Below are positions 8,071 to 21,000 of a DNA stretch of 37,007 nt, one piece after another. The position numbers and the translations under genes are program-made. Positions within the stretch are counted from its first letter, which is position 1. Each line of letters starts with the position of its first letter. Below the pieces are notes generated by a model. It worked only from the letters and a program-made list of their open reading frames with translations, made no database searches and was not told where the DNA came from. Source of the stretch: Oscillospiraceae bacterium (lineage in GTDB: Bacteria; Bacillota; Clostridia; Oscillospirales; Ruminococcaceae); NCBI GenBank assembly GCA_024404875.1, contig JAKSPK010000024.1:1-37007 (forward strand). Direction: 5' to 3'.

Positions 8071-11000
8071 TCAGTGCGCTGATGCAAAATATGTTTCAGC
8101 AGCATCCCAATAGAGATACAAGGCTTTGGCCGTATTCAGCAATGTATCACTCGGCGGATTGTTATAAACAGCATTGGCATAGCTGAGTGCGGAATAGGAA
8201 ATGGTGCAACCGCCGACCGTTATGGTATGCTGTGCATCCAGATCCTTTGCCGCGATATTGAACAGATCCACAGCGTATTCATTGGTATTGGTGAATTTTT
8301 TCGGTTTGACTGCTTCACCGTCCAGCTTGAATGCATAGCCGCTGATCGCGTTCTTGGTCTCAAAATTCATTCTTGCCGTTGTTTCCGTCATCAGAAGGAG
8401 CGACATGGAACGAAGTGTCAGCCCATCCGGAAGATCGCCTGTTATTGTCGCTGCAAATGCTGCAAAATCATCCGCAGTCAGAGCGTCAGCTTTGCTCTGA
8501 TATGCTGTATTCTGCGCATCTGTCCATGTTGACATAACATCCGTATTGTAATCGAAGTGAAGCTGTGCGGATTCGCCGTATTTCAGCATATTTCTGGCCA
8601 GTTCACCCAGTGCGTCCGTTCTGTCCTTAATTGAATCCAGATAGTCCGCAACACACGATGTATTGCTTGTACCCTTATACTCACCTTTGTTGTTATACAA
8701 GCTGATTTGAGCGCCGCTTGCATTCAGCACAGTCAGTTTCAGTTCGTCATGCATTTCCTTCGCATTCACCCAGTAGGTGAATTTGTAGCTGCCGTCAGAC
8801 TGCTTTGCACTTGCAGCATCATATTCCGCATCATTGATTGTGACGGTCGCATCGTCTGCAATGTCGCTCGGAATAATCAGATAGAAATTCATGCCGATAT
8901 CGCCGTTGAGCGTAACACTTGCCTTATCCAGAATAACATGATTATTCGTGACATTGACTGTAATCTTTCGCTCAATTCTGCCTGTCGCTGCATTGTAGCC
9001 ATTGATGTTGCTGTAGTCATAATTCTCATCATCGACATCAAGATATGCAAGATACTGCTCATTATTGACTGACGGCACGATCGTGCTGTCTGCCCACTTC
9101 CATGCACTGTCGGAAAGCGCTGCATCTGCAAGCGTCTGTCCGTATTCTACAGAAGCAGCTTTCGGAGTTGTCGGGCTGGTTGCTGTACCCTTTGCTGATG
9201 TGAAAGTCAGCTTAAGCGATTCGGTTTCACCGTTTCCGGCGGTAATAGTGAAATCCAGTTCAAATTCACCGACCAGATTCGGCGTTCCTTTCAGCATACT
9301 GTCCGAAAGAGACAAGCCATAATCTGCAGCAGGATCCAGACGGAATGTTACACCGCCGACCTCTGCCGCATTCTTGACATATTCCGCAAGCGAAATATTG
9401 GTGATCGACTTACCGTATTTCACGGAATAGCTTGTTTTCTTGCCGGTATCAAGCTGGATGGACGGATAAATGATCTCAATTGTCACGCTGCATGGAGAAA
9501 TCTTTTCCAGCGGAACACTCAGAACTTCACCGGTCGTACCATTTGTGATCTCATACTGATAAGTCGGATCCAAGCCCATAAGAACCGCATTGACAGCCGC
9601 TGCATCCGAATTCGAATACACGCCATCGGGAACAGAGAGCTTTTTACGGTCTGCTGTAAATTCAATATAATAGACAGGCATTGCGCCGAGCTTCGGATAT
9701 TTATCCGTTCCAAGCTGCTGTCCCCAGCTTCCGCCGAGATCTTTTGTGATTTCGCCGGTTGCCAGTGTAGAATCGTCAAAACCGATTACGATCAAACCAC
9801 CCATTCCCGATGCCATAGAATCAGAGCTTCCGAATAGTTCTTTCGCACTATCCTCAGCCGGCTTGATGTTCAGGCAGTTTGTCATTATGGAATAATCAGA
9901 ATCGAAGGCTCCGGCAATGGCGCCAATTGTTTCATAATCGGAACCATACAGCATTCCGAAATAACCGCAGTCCTTGATCGAAGTGTTCATTGTTTTGCCT
10001 GCAATGCCGCCCGTATTGGCATCATTCTGAACATAGGAATCTTCCACAAGCAGATTATTGATCGCACAACCGTCAACAGTACCGAACAGACCTGACGGTT
10101 CTTGGCTTCCGGAAGCATTCTTAATATACAAACCGCTGATCGAATGATTCTGACCGTCAAACGTGATATTTTTCGCATTCATCGGTATCCATTTCATCGG
10201 ATCCGTATTGACAACCGTACCGCTCTCATCCAGCAGCGATTCATTGATTACAATGTCATTGCAAAGAACCGCATCCATACCGGTGTCATCGTCTGCCGCA
10301 TTCAGCATTTTTGCATAGCTGAGCAGATTTCCAGGATTCTTGAGCTGATAAACACCGTCAACAACTTCCGGTTCTTTATATGCGCCGCAGACATCGCAGA
10401 TACCGTCAAGTGCCTGACCAACGTGTGTGCTGGTCCTGGTGCTGTCATTTGAACCGGCTTTTCCGGAACCCGCACATTCATCGACCAAATAGATCTCACC
10501 GTGTTCAGAACTTGCCACCGGAAATACATCGGGTTCTTCGCCGTTGTCGATATTCTGGAACCAGATTTCCTCAGAAAGAAGTTCGTTCATCTTCGCGCCC
10601 AGCGCTCCGCTGACTGCATCGCTTCTATCAAATGCTGTCAGTTCTGAGTCATCTTCTTCCGTCACAGGCACCTGTTCGTAAAAGCCGGTCGATTCATTGA
10701 ATTTTTCAACGCTGTATGCCCCTTTGTGATCGCTTGTCGGGTTATAATAACAATTTTCGATTGAGCCGTTTTCATACTGCGTTTCACAGATCGCGCCGAA
10801 GGAACCGTTTCCGACACAGTAGCAGTTTGAGATCTTGCCGACGACTTCTGTATCATACTCGTCGGTTGAATATTCTGAACATCCGTTAAATGATACGAGA
10901 TATTCGCCTTCGACAAAACAACAGGAGATCGTGCCTTTATTCGTTTGGACGATCGCACCGCCGCTGTCCGTCAGACCGAGATTGCAAATTGTGCTGTCAA

Positions 11001-12000
11001 AACGGATTTCCGTAAACAACGGCTGACCTTTCAATCCGCTGATGACATAGCCCTGTCCGTCGAATACCGCGTTTTTCAGATCCCTTTCCGGCAAAGGCTG
11101 TCCGTCAACTGCAATATTTGCTGTCAGTTTTGCGTTATAATCATACTCTTTGAATGTTTCGCTGTCAAGCTGACGTTTATTCTCGAGATACCAGCACAGT
11201 TCGCCGTAATTGCTGATCTCATAGTAATCATCTGACGGATCTTCAGTACCGTTGTCAATCAGCACAGGCTCACTGAATCCACCGCAGTTTGTGCAGCAGC
11301 CGTTCACTAAGTAACTGGTGCCATCCGGCCTTTGATGCGTACAATCTGCAATGGTGTATTCAAGTTCAACATAGGAATCGTAATTCAAGTGATAATGGTC
11401 AGCATATTCGTCCTTAACGCGATAGGTGATCGAATACGTTCCCGGTTCATCCGCAGACAAATCTCCTTCCGCCGTACAATATGCAGAAATATCTGTTTTC
11501 AGCTTCGGGGACTGTGAAACGCCCTTGACATACGGCAGCGTATCCTGCACATATTCCGGCGTACCCAGATTGATCGGACAAATCACAAAATTGAAATACA
11601 CATCCTCTGTCGTATTCCAGGGCCAGGCATAACCGTCCTTGAGCTTTGCAACAAGCTGATAGCTGCCGACTTCCTTCGCACTGATTCTGCCGTTTTCATC
11701 AACAATCAGATCACCGCTGTCAATCGGCAGCAAGCCAAGCTCATTGTTTCCGCCGGCGCCGACATCCATACAGGCAGGCATGACGATATATCCCAGATCG
11801 ACTTCATTGGAATACTGTTTGCCGGATTCATACTCATAATAGATATAATCGCCTGAATATTTCTGACCTTCATACTGATTCTGCTGCCAAGGCAAACTGC
11901 TGTACATTACGTCTGCAAATGCCGCATACTGCGGAAGCAACGCTATGGCAGTTACTGCCGCTGTCATCGCCGCAGCAGTACGCCGAATTGTTGTTTTCAT
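8071..12000 (-). CDS. Giant secreted GLUG-repeat protein with shared C-terminal domain
   Basis: 1309 residues with a Sec signal peptide (MKTTIRRTAAAMTAAVTAIA, cleavage likely after AFA). Cysteine-containing inserts lie near 218 (NGCCTNCGG) and 535 (DGICDVCG), each just before a repeat block. About 290-460 and 560-760 contain GLUG-like beta-helix units such as FDGQGYVISGL, FDGQNHSISGLYI and GGIAGKT, as seen in adhesins and wall proteins. Ig-like segments follow near 848 (SIQLDTGKKTSYSVKYGKS) and 943 (AASVEYGQTLADAALS). Residues about 1018-1309 form a domain homologous to the end of the 3985-residue protein (VTLNGDIGMNFYL, CVADYLDSI, TAKALYLYWDAAETYF). No LPXTG, SLH or dockerin anchor is visible. 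Probably a surface or matrix protein. Confidence 0.85.
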   Translation of the reverse strand: MKTTIRRTAAAMTAAVTAIALLPQYAAFADVMYSSLPWQQNQYEGQKYSGDYIYYEYESGKQYSNEVDLGYIVMPACMDVGAGGNNELGLLPIDSGDLIVDENGRISAKEVGSYQLVAKLKDGYAWPWNTTEDVYFNFVICPINLGTPEYVQDTLPYVKGVSQSPKLKTDISAYCTAEGDLSADEPGTYSITYRVKDEYADHYHLNYDSYVELEYTIADCTHQRPDGTSYLVNGCCTNCGGFSEPVLIDNGTEDPSDDYYEISNYGELCWYLENKRQLDSETFKEYDYNAKLTANIAVDGQPLPERDLKNAVFDGQGYVISGLKGQPLFTEIRFDSTICNLGLTDSGGAIVQTNKGTISCCFVEGEYLVSFNGCSEYSTDEYDTEVVGKISNCYCVGNGSFGAICETQYENGSIENCYYNPTSDHKGAYSVEKFNESTGFYEQVPVTEEDDSELTAFDRSDAVSGALGAKMNELLSEEIWFQNIDNGEEPDVFPVASSEHGEIYLVDECAGSGKAGSNDSTRTSTHVGQALDGICDVCGAYKEPEVVDGVYQLKNPGNLLSYAKMLNAADDDTGMDAVLCNDIVINESLLDESGTVVNTDPMKWIPMNAKNITFDGQNHSISGLYIKNASGSQEPSGLFGTVDGCAINNLLVEDSYVQNDANTGGIAGKTMNTSIKDCGYFGMLYGSDYETIGAIAGAFDSDYSIMTNCLNIKPAEDSAKELFGSSDSMASGMGGLIVIGFDDSTLATGEITKDLGGSWGQQLGTDKYPKLGAMPVYYIEFTADRKKLSVPDGVYSNSDAAAVNAVLMGLDPTYQYEITNGTTGEVLSVPLEKISPCSVTIEIIYPSIQLDTGKKTSYSVKYGKSITNISLAEYVKNAAEVGGVTFRLDPAADYGLSLSDSMLKGTPNLVGEFELDFTITAGNGETESLKLTFTSAKGTATSPTTPKAASVEYGQTLADAALSDSAWKWADSTIVPSVNNEQYLAYLDVDDENYDYSNINGYNAATGRIERKITVNVTNNHVILDKASVTLNGDIGMNFYLIIPSDIADDATVTINDAEYDAASAKQSDGSYKFTYWVNAKEMHDELKLTVLNASGAQISLYNNKGEYKGTSNTSCVADYLDSIKDRTDALGELARNMLKYGESAQLHFDYNTDVMSTWTDAQNTAYQSKADALTADDFAAFAATITGDLPDGLTLRSMSLLLMTETTARMNFETKNAISGYAFKLDGEAVKPKKFTNTNEYAVDLFNIAAKDLDAQHTITVGGCTISYSALSYANAVYNNPPSDTLLNTAKALYLYWDAAETYFASAH

Positions 12001-12036
12001 AGTATCATCTCTTTCTACATAGTGTTGAAGCAGAGT

Positions 12037-12059
12037 GGGCGGCGGTTTCCCACCGCCCG
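12037..12059 (-). promoter_or_regulatory. GC-rich hairpin between the two giant genes
   Basis: Inverted repeat GGGCGG/CCGCCC around a loop in the 72-nt gap between the giant genes. It has no T tract on the minus strand, so it is more likely an attenuator or RNA-processing and stability element than a full terminator. It could set unequal expression of the two giant genes. Confidence 0.4.
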
Positions 12060-12072
12060 CTGCACGGTCCGA

Positions 12073-15000
12073 TTATCTGTCGAAATATCTGTCGGCTGCC
12101 ATGCTGTAGAGATACAGTGCTTTTGCCATATCTGCAAACTTGGTATCGTGGCTGTACTGCCGCAGAACCTTTGCTGCATATGTCAGCGGGCTGTATTCCA
12201 CAGTAAGGGTATTCGAGCCGTCAGTAAATTCAAATGTAAATGTTTCACTGAGGTCAGAAGCACTGATATTGCTGAGTTCGACATAATACAGAGAATCCTT
12301 CTGCTGGATCGGGAGTGCCTGTTCGTCGGCCGTTACGCGCCAGCGCGAGATACTATTCGCTGTGAAATACAGACGGATCGCTGTATCGGATTCCAGAACA
12401 AGCGATGCAGATTTCAGCGTAAGCTGATTGTTTGTACTGCCTGTCTGCGTGAGCTGGTAATCTTCCAGCATATTGGCTTTCACGCCGGAGATTTCATCGC
12501 TGACAGGAAGTCTGTCATCTGTATGGTAGTCGAAATATGCCTGTGCGCAGCTGCCGTAATCCTGAAGTGCTGCTGTCAGACGATGAATTTCTTCAGAATA
12601 CTTGCCCTCTGTATCACTCTGAATCGCTTTCAGATAATCTGCAACACAATATGTAAAGCAGTTATTCGGAACTGTCTTTCCGCTCATGTACGAAAGCGGA
12701 ACAATACCGCCGCCGCCCGTGCGGACCTGAAGTGTAATTTCATCTGTCATTTCCTTTGCTGCAACAAAATGTGTCAGTTTGAATCTGCCGTCAGGCTCCG
12801 GTGTCAGGGAGCTGATCTTGATCTTCTGGTTATTGCTTTCGCTTGTGAGAAGGATATATGCCTTGCTGTCTGCAAGCAGTGTCTGCGGGATATGCGTGTA
12901 ATAATTCACACCGATCGAACCGTCGAGTGTCAGCGATGCGCCGTCCAGCACGAATGCATCTGAAATTGCGTGCCATGTGCATCTTGCGCTGCTGCTCAGC
13001 TGATACTTGGCCGCATCTGCACCCTCCAGCTTATTCGCTGTCGTTGTCAGATCCGTGTAGATGCTTGTGGTAGAATCATTTGTGCAGATCACCTTGACGT
13101 CATCGCCCTCGACCAGATTGGCCGGACGCGCTGCGATCGTTGCCTTGCCGTTTTTGTCAAGCATAATGTTGTCTTTGCCTGCTGTAAAGGTACCGCCGTT
13201 CATGGAGCCCCATTCGAGTTTCAGCGTTCTCGGCGAGATCGTCATTTCCACGCTCGGATTTTCACCCAGCGTATAGTTTGCTGCATCTGCGCCGATCAGA
13301 TTTGCCTCATAGGCAACATTGACTTTGCCGATCAGCTTATCTGCCGTACCGGACGAAAGGTTGCTGCGGTTCATATTAAGCTGAACCTCATCACCGTGGA
13401 AGAATCCTTCCGCAGTCGGAGCAACCAGAGCTGCATCAATGGTATTGAGCGATACAAAGTCTGTTCCGTCATAGCTGCGTTCCTCCGGAACAATACCTGT
13501 TATGGAGAGCTGATACGGATCAACGGTCACATGAACGGTCAGCGTACCGCTTGCGCCGCCTGCTGTACCTGCTGCTGTCGGAGTGATCTTCAGCGTATAT
13601 TCGCCTGCATCCTCCGGTGTTGTAACGGTATTGCCGTCCTTGTCGAGCCATTCGACATCAAACCATGTGCTGTCAGCGCCGGAGATTGCCTTACCGTTCT
13701 CATCGAGAACTGCGATCTTCGATGCATCGACAGATAGTGCGCCTGCATTCACGGTCGGATTCTTTCCGTCCGCTGTCAGGAGTGTTCTGGTTTCCTTGTC
13801 AAGTTTCAGGGCGCTGCCGTCCGGACTGAGGACACAGCCTTCCGCGCTGACATCCAGATTCGGCATTGTCCAATTTGCATAAAGCGTCATATTCTTGCAA
13901 ACTGCGGTGCTGAAGCTGAATTTTTCTGTCAGGGCTTCGTCTTTATACCAGCCTTCAAATTCGCCCCATTCGCTGACAGGTGTTTTCGGTTCTGCGACCG
14001 GCTTGCCGAGTACAGTGGTTTTTTCCAAATCTTCGACATCATCTGCAATGCCCATATCGAAGGAAACTGTCATGGTATCGCTGTATGCACCTGCGACTGC
14101 ATAAGCAACTGATGCAAGCTCATCTGCGGTCAGATCTTCACCGACGGTAAAGGTCACATTGTACTTTTCGTCTGCGATCGTCTGCTCGCCTGCGAATGTG
14201 TCATAATTAACGACATCGTTGTTGGTGTTCTTTTCTGCAATGACATTGCCGTCTGCATCATAGAGCGTGACATTGACATTACAGAGATACTGTTCCTGCA
14301 GGGACTGGTTGGTAATTGCGGAATTGACGGTTACACTGTCATCTGCATACGAAGCGATTGCCTGAATGCCGAACGGTGTATTGTCATCTGTACGCATGGA
14401 TTCGATCACAGCTGAACGTGTGCATCTGCATACTTCATCGCCGTCCTCAGATTCCACGGTTACAACCGCATAAACCGGAATGCCCTCTGCCGGGATCTCA
14501 TCGCTGAAAACATATGCACAATCCATGATATCTTCGACAGTCATCTGTACTTTTACGTCGCCCATGCCATCATCGATATTGGTCAGCAGATCTTTATCGG
14601 TAACGACCTGTTCTTTGATCAGAACAGTCTTTTCCTCGTCTGCGTATACGCGGACAACAAGCTGCTTTTCAGAAGTTGCAAGCGGGATTGCCAAGGTGTT
14701 ATTCAGCTGGATGTCCAGCGTTCTGAGACCGTTTTCAGCCTTGACGTTATAGCCCAGAACTTCGAGCTTCGGAGCATCGAGTATGAGCGTACCCTCTGCG
14801 GCTGCCTCTGCATCGCTTGTATTGTCTGCCGTGATATGGAAATCAATGTCACGGACAGATGCGCCGACCGTATATGCATACGGAATGGTAACGGATTCGC
14901 CCGGAAGCAGCGGTGCTTCCAACTGGATTTCATCGGTTTCTTTGTTGACCTTCACGCTGTTGACCGGTGTAATACCTTCATTGGTGAGCGTCAGAAGGAT

Positions 15001-18000
15001 CATGGTGTCCAGATTCGGAATAACTGCATTGTTATCATAAACTGCATTGGAAAGTGTCAGATATTCCTTGAATTCAAATGTTTCTGCTTTATAAATGCTG
15101 ACTTCCTTTGCTGTTGCGATTTCAACATAGCCATCCTTGGAATCTGCTTCATATTCTTCGATCTTTGCGTTCAACGCTGCACGATATGCCTCATCGGAAT
15201 CATACATACAGCTGTTGATCACCATCTGTGCTGCTGCCTCAGGTGTGACGGTAACCGGAACTGTCTCAAACTTGGTTTCTGTCAGAATCAGTTTGCCGCT
15301 GTTATCACCATCACCGACTGCATTCAGCTCAGATATGGTTGCCTTATGATCTTCGAGTGTCTTGAAGCACTGCGGAGGTGTCATGCCCTTTTCGCCGGTT
15401 GTAAGCGTATAGAGCTTTGCACCGTAAACAGATGTTTCAATGTAATCGGTCTGACCTGCTTTTTTGCCCTCAGTGAACGGAACTGCGGTCATTGCTGACC
15501 AGAATACGCTGAAATCATCAATGCTGTCGCCGCCGCAGATGGTGAAGATATCAGACATTGCGGAAGCATAGCCGCTCTTGGAAACACTTTCCGGGAAGGC
15601 AGGATCGAACGAGCCGTCCGATTCAATGCACATCAGCAGAATATCCTGTTTTTGGGTGTCAAACCATGCAAGAACGAAGTTATCGCCTGCTGTCGTGACC
15701 TGAAGACTTGTTTCATTGTTCTCGTTCATCGTCAGACGGATCGGGTTGGAAGCTGCGCCGCCTGTTACGGTCGAATAGAATACTTCAGTTGTATCGCCGG
15801 TCTGAACAGAATAGGTTACAAGCGCTGTACCGTCTGCCAGAATTGCAGTATCGCATCCGGTAATACCGCCGAACGAGCCGTCATACAGAGCTGCGGGTTC
15901 GCTCCAGCTGCTGCCGTTATAAATGCTGTAAACGAGAGAATCGTTCATAGAGGCTTCCAGCGGATTTTCAGAATCAATCGAGTAGGATGTCTTCCATACA
16001 ACGATTGCATTGCTGCCGCAGCCTGCGATCGAAGGTGTCATATCGGGCTGGAAATTGTTGGTGAGCTTCTGGGTTGTCCATTTGCCGTTGCTATAGACTG
16101 AAACGATCGTTTCAGTCGAGTTCATTGCGATTGCAAGGTCATCCAGATTGACTTCCGCAGAGTCATTCTTTTCCTTGGTTGTTTCATTTCTCTGCTGAGT
16201 CCATGCAGCATAGTAAACACCGTCAGAACCGCTCAGGTTAATATAGTAGTCACCGAAGTTCTTAACAGTTTCGCCTTCTGCTGCTTTTTCAGGATCATTG
16301 TTGATTTCTTCCTTTTCGGATTCAGACATTTCGCTGCCGGCTTCAGGGATCGGCTGGGAATCGCCGCCCTTTGTACCGAGAAGTATATCGTCTGCGGAAA
16401 CAATCGTGCCGCCGACCACGCCGCTGCCGTTTGCATAGCTGGCAACATTGTCATCGAGGAACAGGATCATCTGTCCGTCATCCGAATACATAATGGATTC
16501 GATTCTGCTGCTGTCCAAGCTGAACAGATTTTCTTTCGGTTTTGCCATAGTGCGCAGCTTCGGGACATTTTCCTCCACCGTATTCAATACGAACTGGATG
16601 GAATCATCGCTTACATTGCTGATTCTCATGCTCTGGAGCTGATCTGAACGCGAATTATAGAGACGCGGTTTTTCGTTCGGATCTTTCTTTGCGGCGTTGC
16701 TCCATGCATTCTGAATATACTTATACTGCGGAGTTTCAGCATATCCGGATGCGCTCACTTCAAACAATGTCGCTTCATAATTGAACATCAGAGCGTGTGC
16801 CTTGAACTTGAGTGCCAGACCGATTTCAGCGCCGAGTCCTGCACCGAAGCAGGCATTATCATCGCCCCATTTGCCGCACAGCAGCGCGAAATCAACGCTC
16901 AGGCCGCCTGATACCTCAATGCCGAATGTGACACCGATCACGTCGCTGTCCTGGCCGAGTGCTGCGTATACACTCAATCCGAATTTTGCACCGAGTCTTG
17001 TCAGGAAAACGCCTTCTCTGTCCTTTTTCTGATATTGGCCGATACCGTCTTTCGTAATTGCTGATTCATCAACAGTAATATACTTCTGACCGGTCTGGAA
17101 GCTGCCGCCCAGCGTACCCATGATCTCAAGATAAACCGGGATTCCGGGGCCTACGATCAAATTATCCTTAAAGATCTCTTTTTCGATCTCAAATTCCAGT
17201 CCGACATTGAGACCCTTATAGGAATATTCCCATGTCTTGGAATCCAGATCATAGTTCGCTTCCATAATACCGTAAAGGATCGGCAGCGCTTTTTTGATCT
17301 TCGGATCACTGTCATCATCATCGTTGTCGTCTTTTTCGGCTTCTTCGCGTTCCTTCTCAAAGAATTCGCTCATGTAATCATTGAACTGATCGTTATTGAG
17401 TTCTGTTCCTTCCTTCAGATAGGCCGCAATCGACGGTGTCAGATCAGACTTTTCATATTCATAATCATCGGAAGTACTACCGTATGTTTTCGTAGTGGTT
17501 TCGTTGTTGAAACTCTTAGAAAACTCTGCCTGTGCCGCATTGTCAACTTCGGAATCCTGTACAAGTTCATCCATTGCATTGATACCGAACATGATCTCAA
17601 AGCTGGTCGGATCTGCTGTCGGCAGGACGACACAGTTCATCTTCATCTGCACCGGAGATCTGCCCTGATTGATGATCGTAAAGAGCGATGAGCTGCAGGC
17701 GCTGATTGCCTGACCGGCCAGACCGTCTTCATTCAGCAGGCCGAGGACACCGTTCTTCGGATCGGTCAGTTCATCCTGAAGTGTCTGCTGAAGTTCCTTA
17801 ATATCATCCGGATCCATATCGTCCACAACTTCACCGTTCAGGAGCTTGTAGTCAACATCATGCTTGTCAAGTGTATTGCCGGAAGAATAGCTTTGCAGGC
17901 TCATCTGTGCATAATGCTTGTCTTCAAGCCAGCGCAGATTGCTCTTGTTAACTTTCATCACAAGACGGTTGGCAAGAACCGTAGAGAACGGATAGACATA

Positions 18001-21000
18001 CATCTTATCGCTCTGCATACTTGTTTCCTTGCCGATCTCTTTGCGCGTCACGCGGTTCACATAGCGCACTTCTATGTCTGTATCATCTGCGATGCCAGTA
18101 TAATTCGTTGAAGCGTCCTTTTCGATCAGTCCGTCAAAGCCGTCAAATACGGTATTCACGAGCAGATGAATCTCGGAGCTGTTGGCAGTTCTTCCGATAT
18201 ACTCAATATCCTTCGGAATCGCAGCCGTGTTCTTGGAATTGCTGTAGTAGATTTTTTCCGATTGGTAATTAATACCCTGATCTGTCGTTTTGCTGACCGG
18301 ATACAGCGTGACTTCGCCGAAATCATTTGTGATCTCAAACGGGAGCTTATAGCAGCCGTTCACATCCAGTTCAAATGCAAACATCACAGGGATGCTGTTT
18401 TCGTCCTCGGTGTCATCAAAAATCTGCTTGGAATTGAAATAAATCGTAAAGGTACCGTTCTGGTCTGTTGTAAATTTTACGCCGTTCAGACCGTTGGAAA
18501 CGCCGTTGCCGTCATCAGGAATATCCTTCGCAGTCAGCAGATCGGCTGCCGCAGCGTATTTGCTGTTTGCAAGGTCGATGTTGCCGTAAATATCCGTCTT
18601 GGCATCTCTGTAAGCGCCGCCGCGGACCGTTACGGTTGTATTCTTTGCATCCGGAAGCGTTACAAATACTGTATAGCCTCTCTTGAGCTTCAACAGATTG
18701 ACCGGATACAGTTCACCCTTTACAGCGCTGCCTGCACCGCTCAGAAAATCAGCTGTTTCAAATGCATTCTTATAGAAGTAACGTCCGCTCTCCGAATATG
18801 CGTGCATGACGCTGTCCTTCGCAAAGCCGTTCTCCTCATAGAGTGCAAGCTGACCCTGATCATTGGATTCAAATGAACGTTCTGTTCCCTTGCCGTCCGT
18901 ATAAGTGACCTTTGTTTTGATTGCCGGAGTGAACTGGAACAGATAGAGTTCCTTTTCAACGTCGTCAATGGTAATATCGACTTTCGTTGTCATGCCGGTA
19001 TTGGCATGGATCGCGGAAATGATACCGGAACCGTCACCGCTGCCCATGAGAGAAAGATGCACATCAGGAATGATCAGCTTGCCTTCCTTTTCCAGCTTGG
19101 AATTGCTGCCGAACAACTCATAATAAAGATTGGATTCCTTTTCGTCCTTTTCTGCATCATGTGTATCTTCATATCTCCACTTCATGACATCGGAAATCGA
19201 GCCCAGTCTGCCATTTGCAGCCGAAACGAATACCTCATCCGTCAGCCGCATCTGCTGCTGAATCTCTGCCAGTGTCAGGGATTTTGAAAGCGCCATTGTA
19301 TGCTTATCCGTATTCAGATTTGCGAGAATAAACGGACGCTTGGAGAGATCATAGGAGTCGCCGTTTCCGACGGTTTCATTGCCGATTGCAAGCTTCAGTT
19401 TGCCGTCATTGTAGACACCGGCGATTGCAGAAGCAATGGAATATTCGCCGTCTGCGGAGTTGCGTCCATAGAGATTAATCGCAAAGAAGTCTTTCAGGCT
19501 GTTATCCGGAATAGACAGAACCGCAGACGGAATCTTCAGTTCTGTTTCATTGCCGCTTGCCGCCGCGGAAGACAGCGAACCTTTGATGACCTCACTATTG
19601 TCGCTCATACGGATAACGGAATATCTGCCGTTAAAGCCGCTCTTTGCATCGAGAACATGATATGTCATTATCAGATCACTGGAATTGAGGCTATAGCCAC
19701 AGATATCATCCAGCATGAATCTGACAGGGCGCTCATTCACTCGGATCAATGCGCTGTCCTTGAAATCCTGTTTGCCCTCATACGGTTCTGCGAGAGACGC
19801 GGAAATAACTGCTTCATAGGAGAAACCGTTTTCGGGAGAAACCCGTGTCAGAACCTCTTCCGGAATCCGGAAGCTGGTCAGCGAATCCAAATATGTACCG
19901 ATATCTTCTGCTTCATAAACAGGTGTATCGTTAATACGCTTACCCGATTCATCCAGTGCAAAGACCTGAATGCGGTATGTTGTTTCGCTGACATCGAAAA
20001 AGCCTTCGTTTCTTCTGGCAACATTGCTGCTGAACAGAACGGAAAGCGGATCATCCTGATATACCTGAAGCTGCTTTGAAGCGGACGGAACCAACAGGTA
20101 TGTATCGGAAGTTATCATCAGCTTGACCGGCGACGAGGTGATATAAACATAATCCTTTCCTTCGACCAATGCAGCCTTTTCGCTCTGTGTTTTTGCATTC
20201 AGCGCTGCAATGCTGTTCGCAACGCGCAGCTTGAAGCGGATCGTGCCCTCCAGAGAGTCAGAGAAATCCAAAACTTCCAGCTTGGTGATACCATCTTCCG
20301 CAACTGTCCGGAATGTAACAGCAGCGTTCGTTTCCATCGGCTGAATGATCGTTGTTTCACCGCTGGCTTCGTCGGTATATTCTGCAATCCATGTAAACGC
20401 GGATGGTGTATCATAACCGGTACCGCGTGCATTCGTTTTGGTATAGCTGCCGGCTTTTTTGCCGTTATACCACGGCAGGGAGCTCGTGCTGACAGTTTCC
20501 GAAACAGCCGCTCTGCCGGTAGACATATCATAGCTGAGTGTCAGCGGATACTCATATACGCCGTCCGATACTTCATTGATCGAAGCCTGATATGCCAGCT
20601 TATTTGTAATGAATGTGCCCTCATGAGCGGCTTCTTTGATCGAAGGTGCGGTATATACATCGTGATCTTTTTCAAATGTGCTATAATAGTTGGTATAAGG
20701 CGCTGTACGGAACAGCTCAAAAAACATATCCGCACGGTAATCAGCATTATAGACTTCGATAGACTTCGCGATTGCATCATCAGCTGCCTGAATCGTCTTT
20801 TTTGTCCAGTAGTGCAGCGGAATACCGTTGATCGAACCGCCTTCACTCTCCATCTGCTCCAGCCATGCATCGCTGTACTTCAGACCAATCTGCTTCAGCG
20901 CGATAGAGGCATCAGACGGAACAGACTGTCGGTACTCCTTGGAATTTTCCATTATGTTGTTTTCTTCTGTCTGCTGTGAATAAGTATCGAATACATCGCT

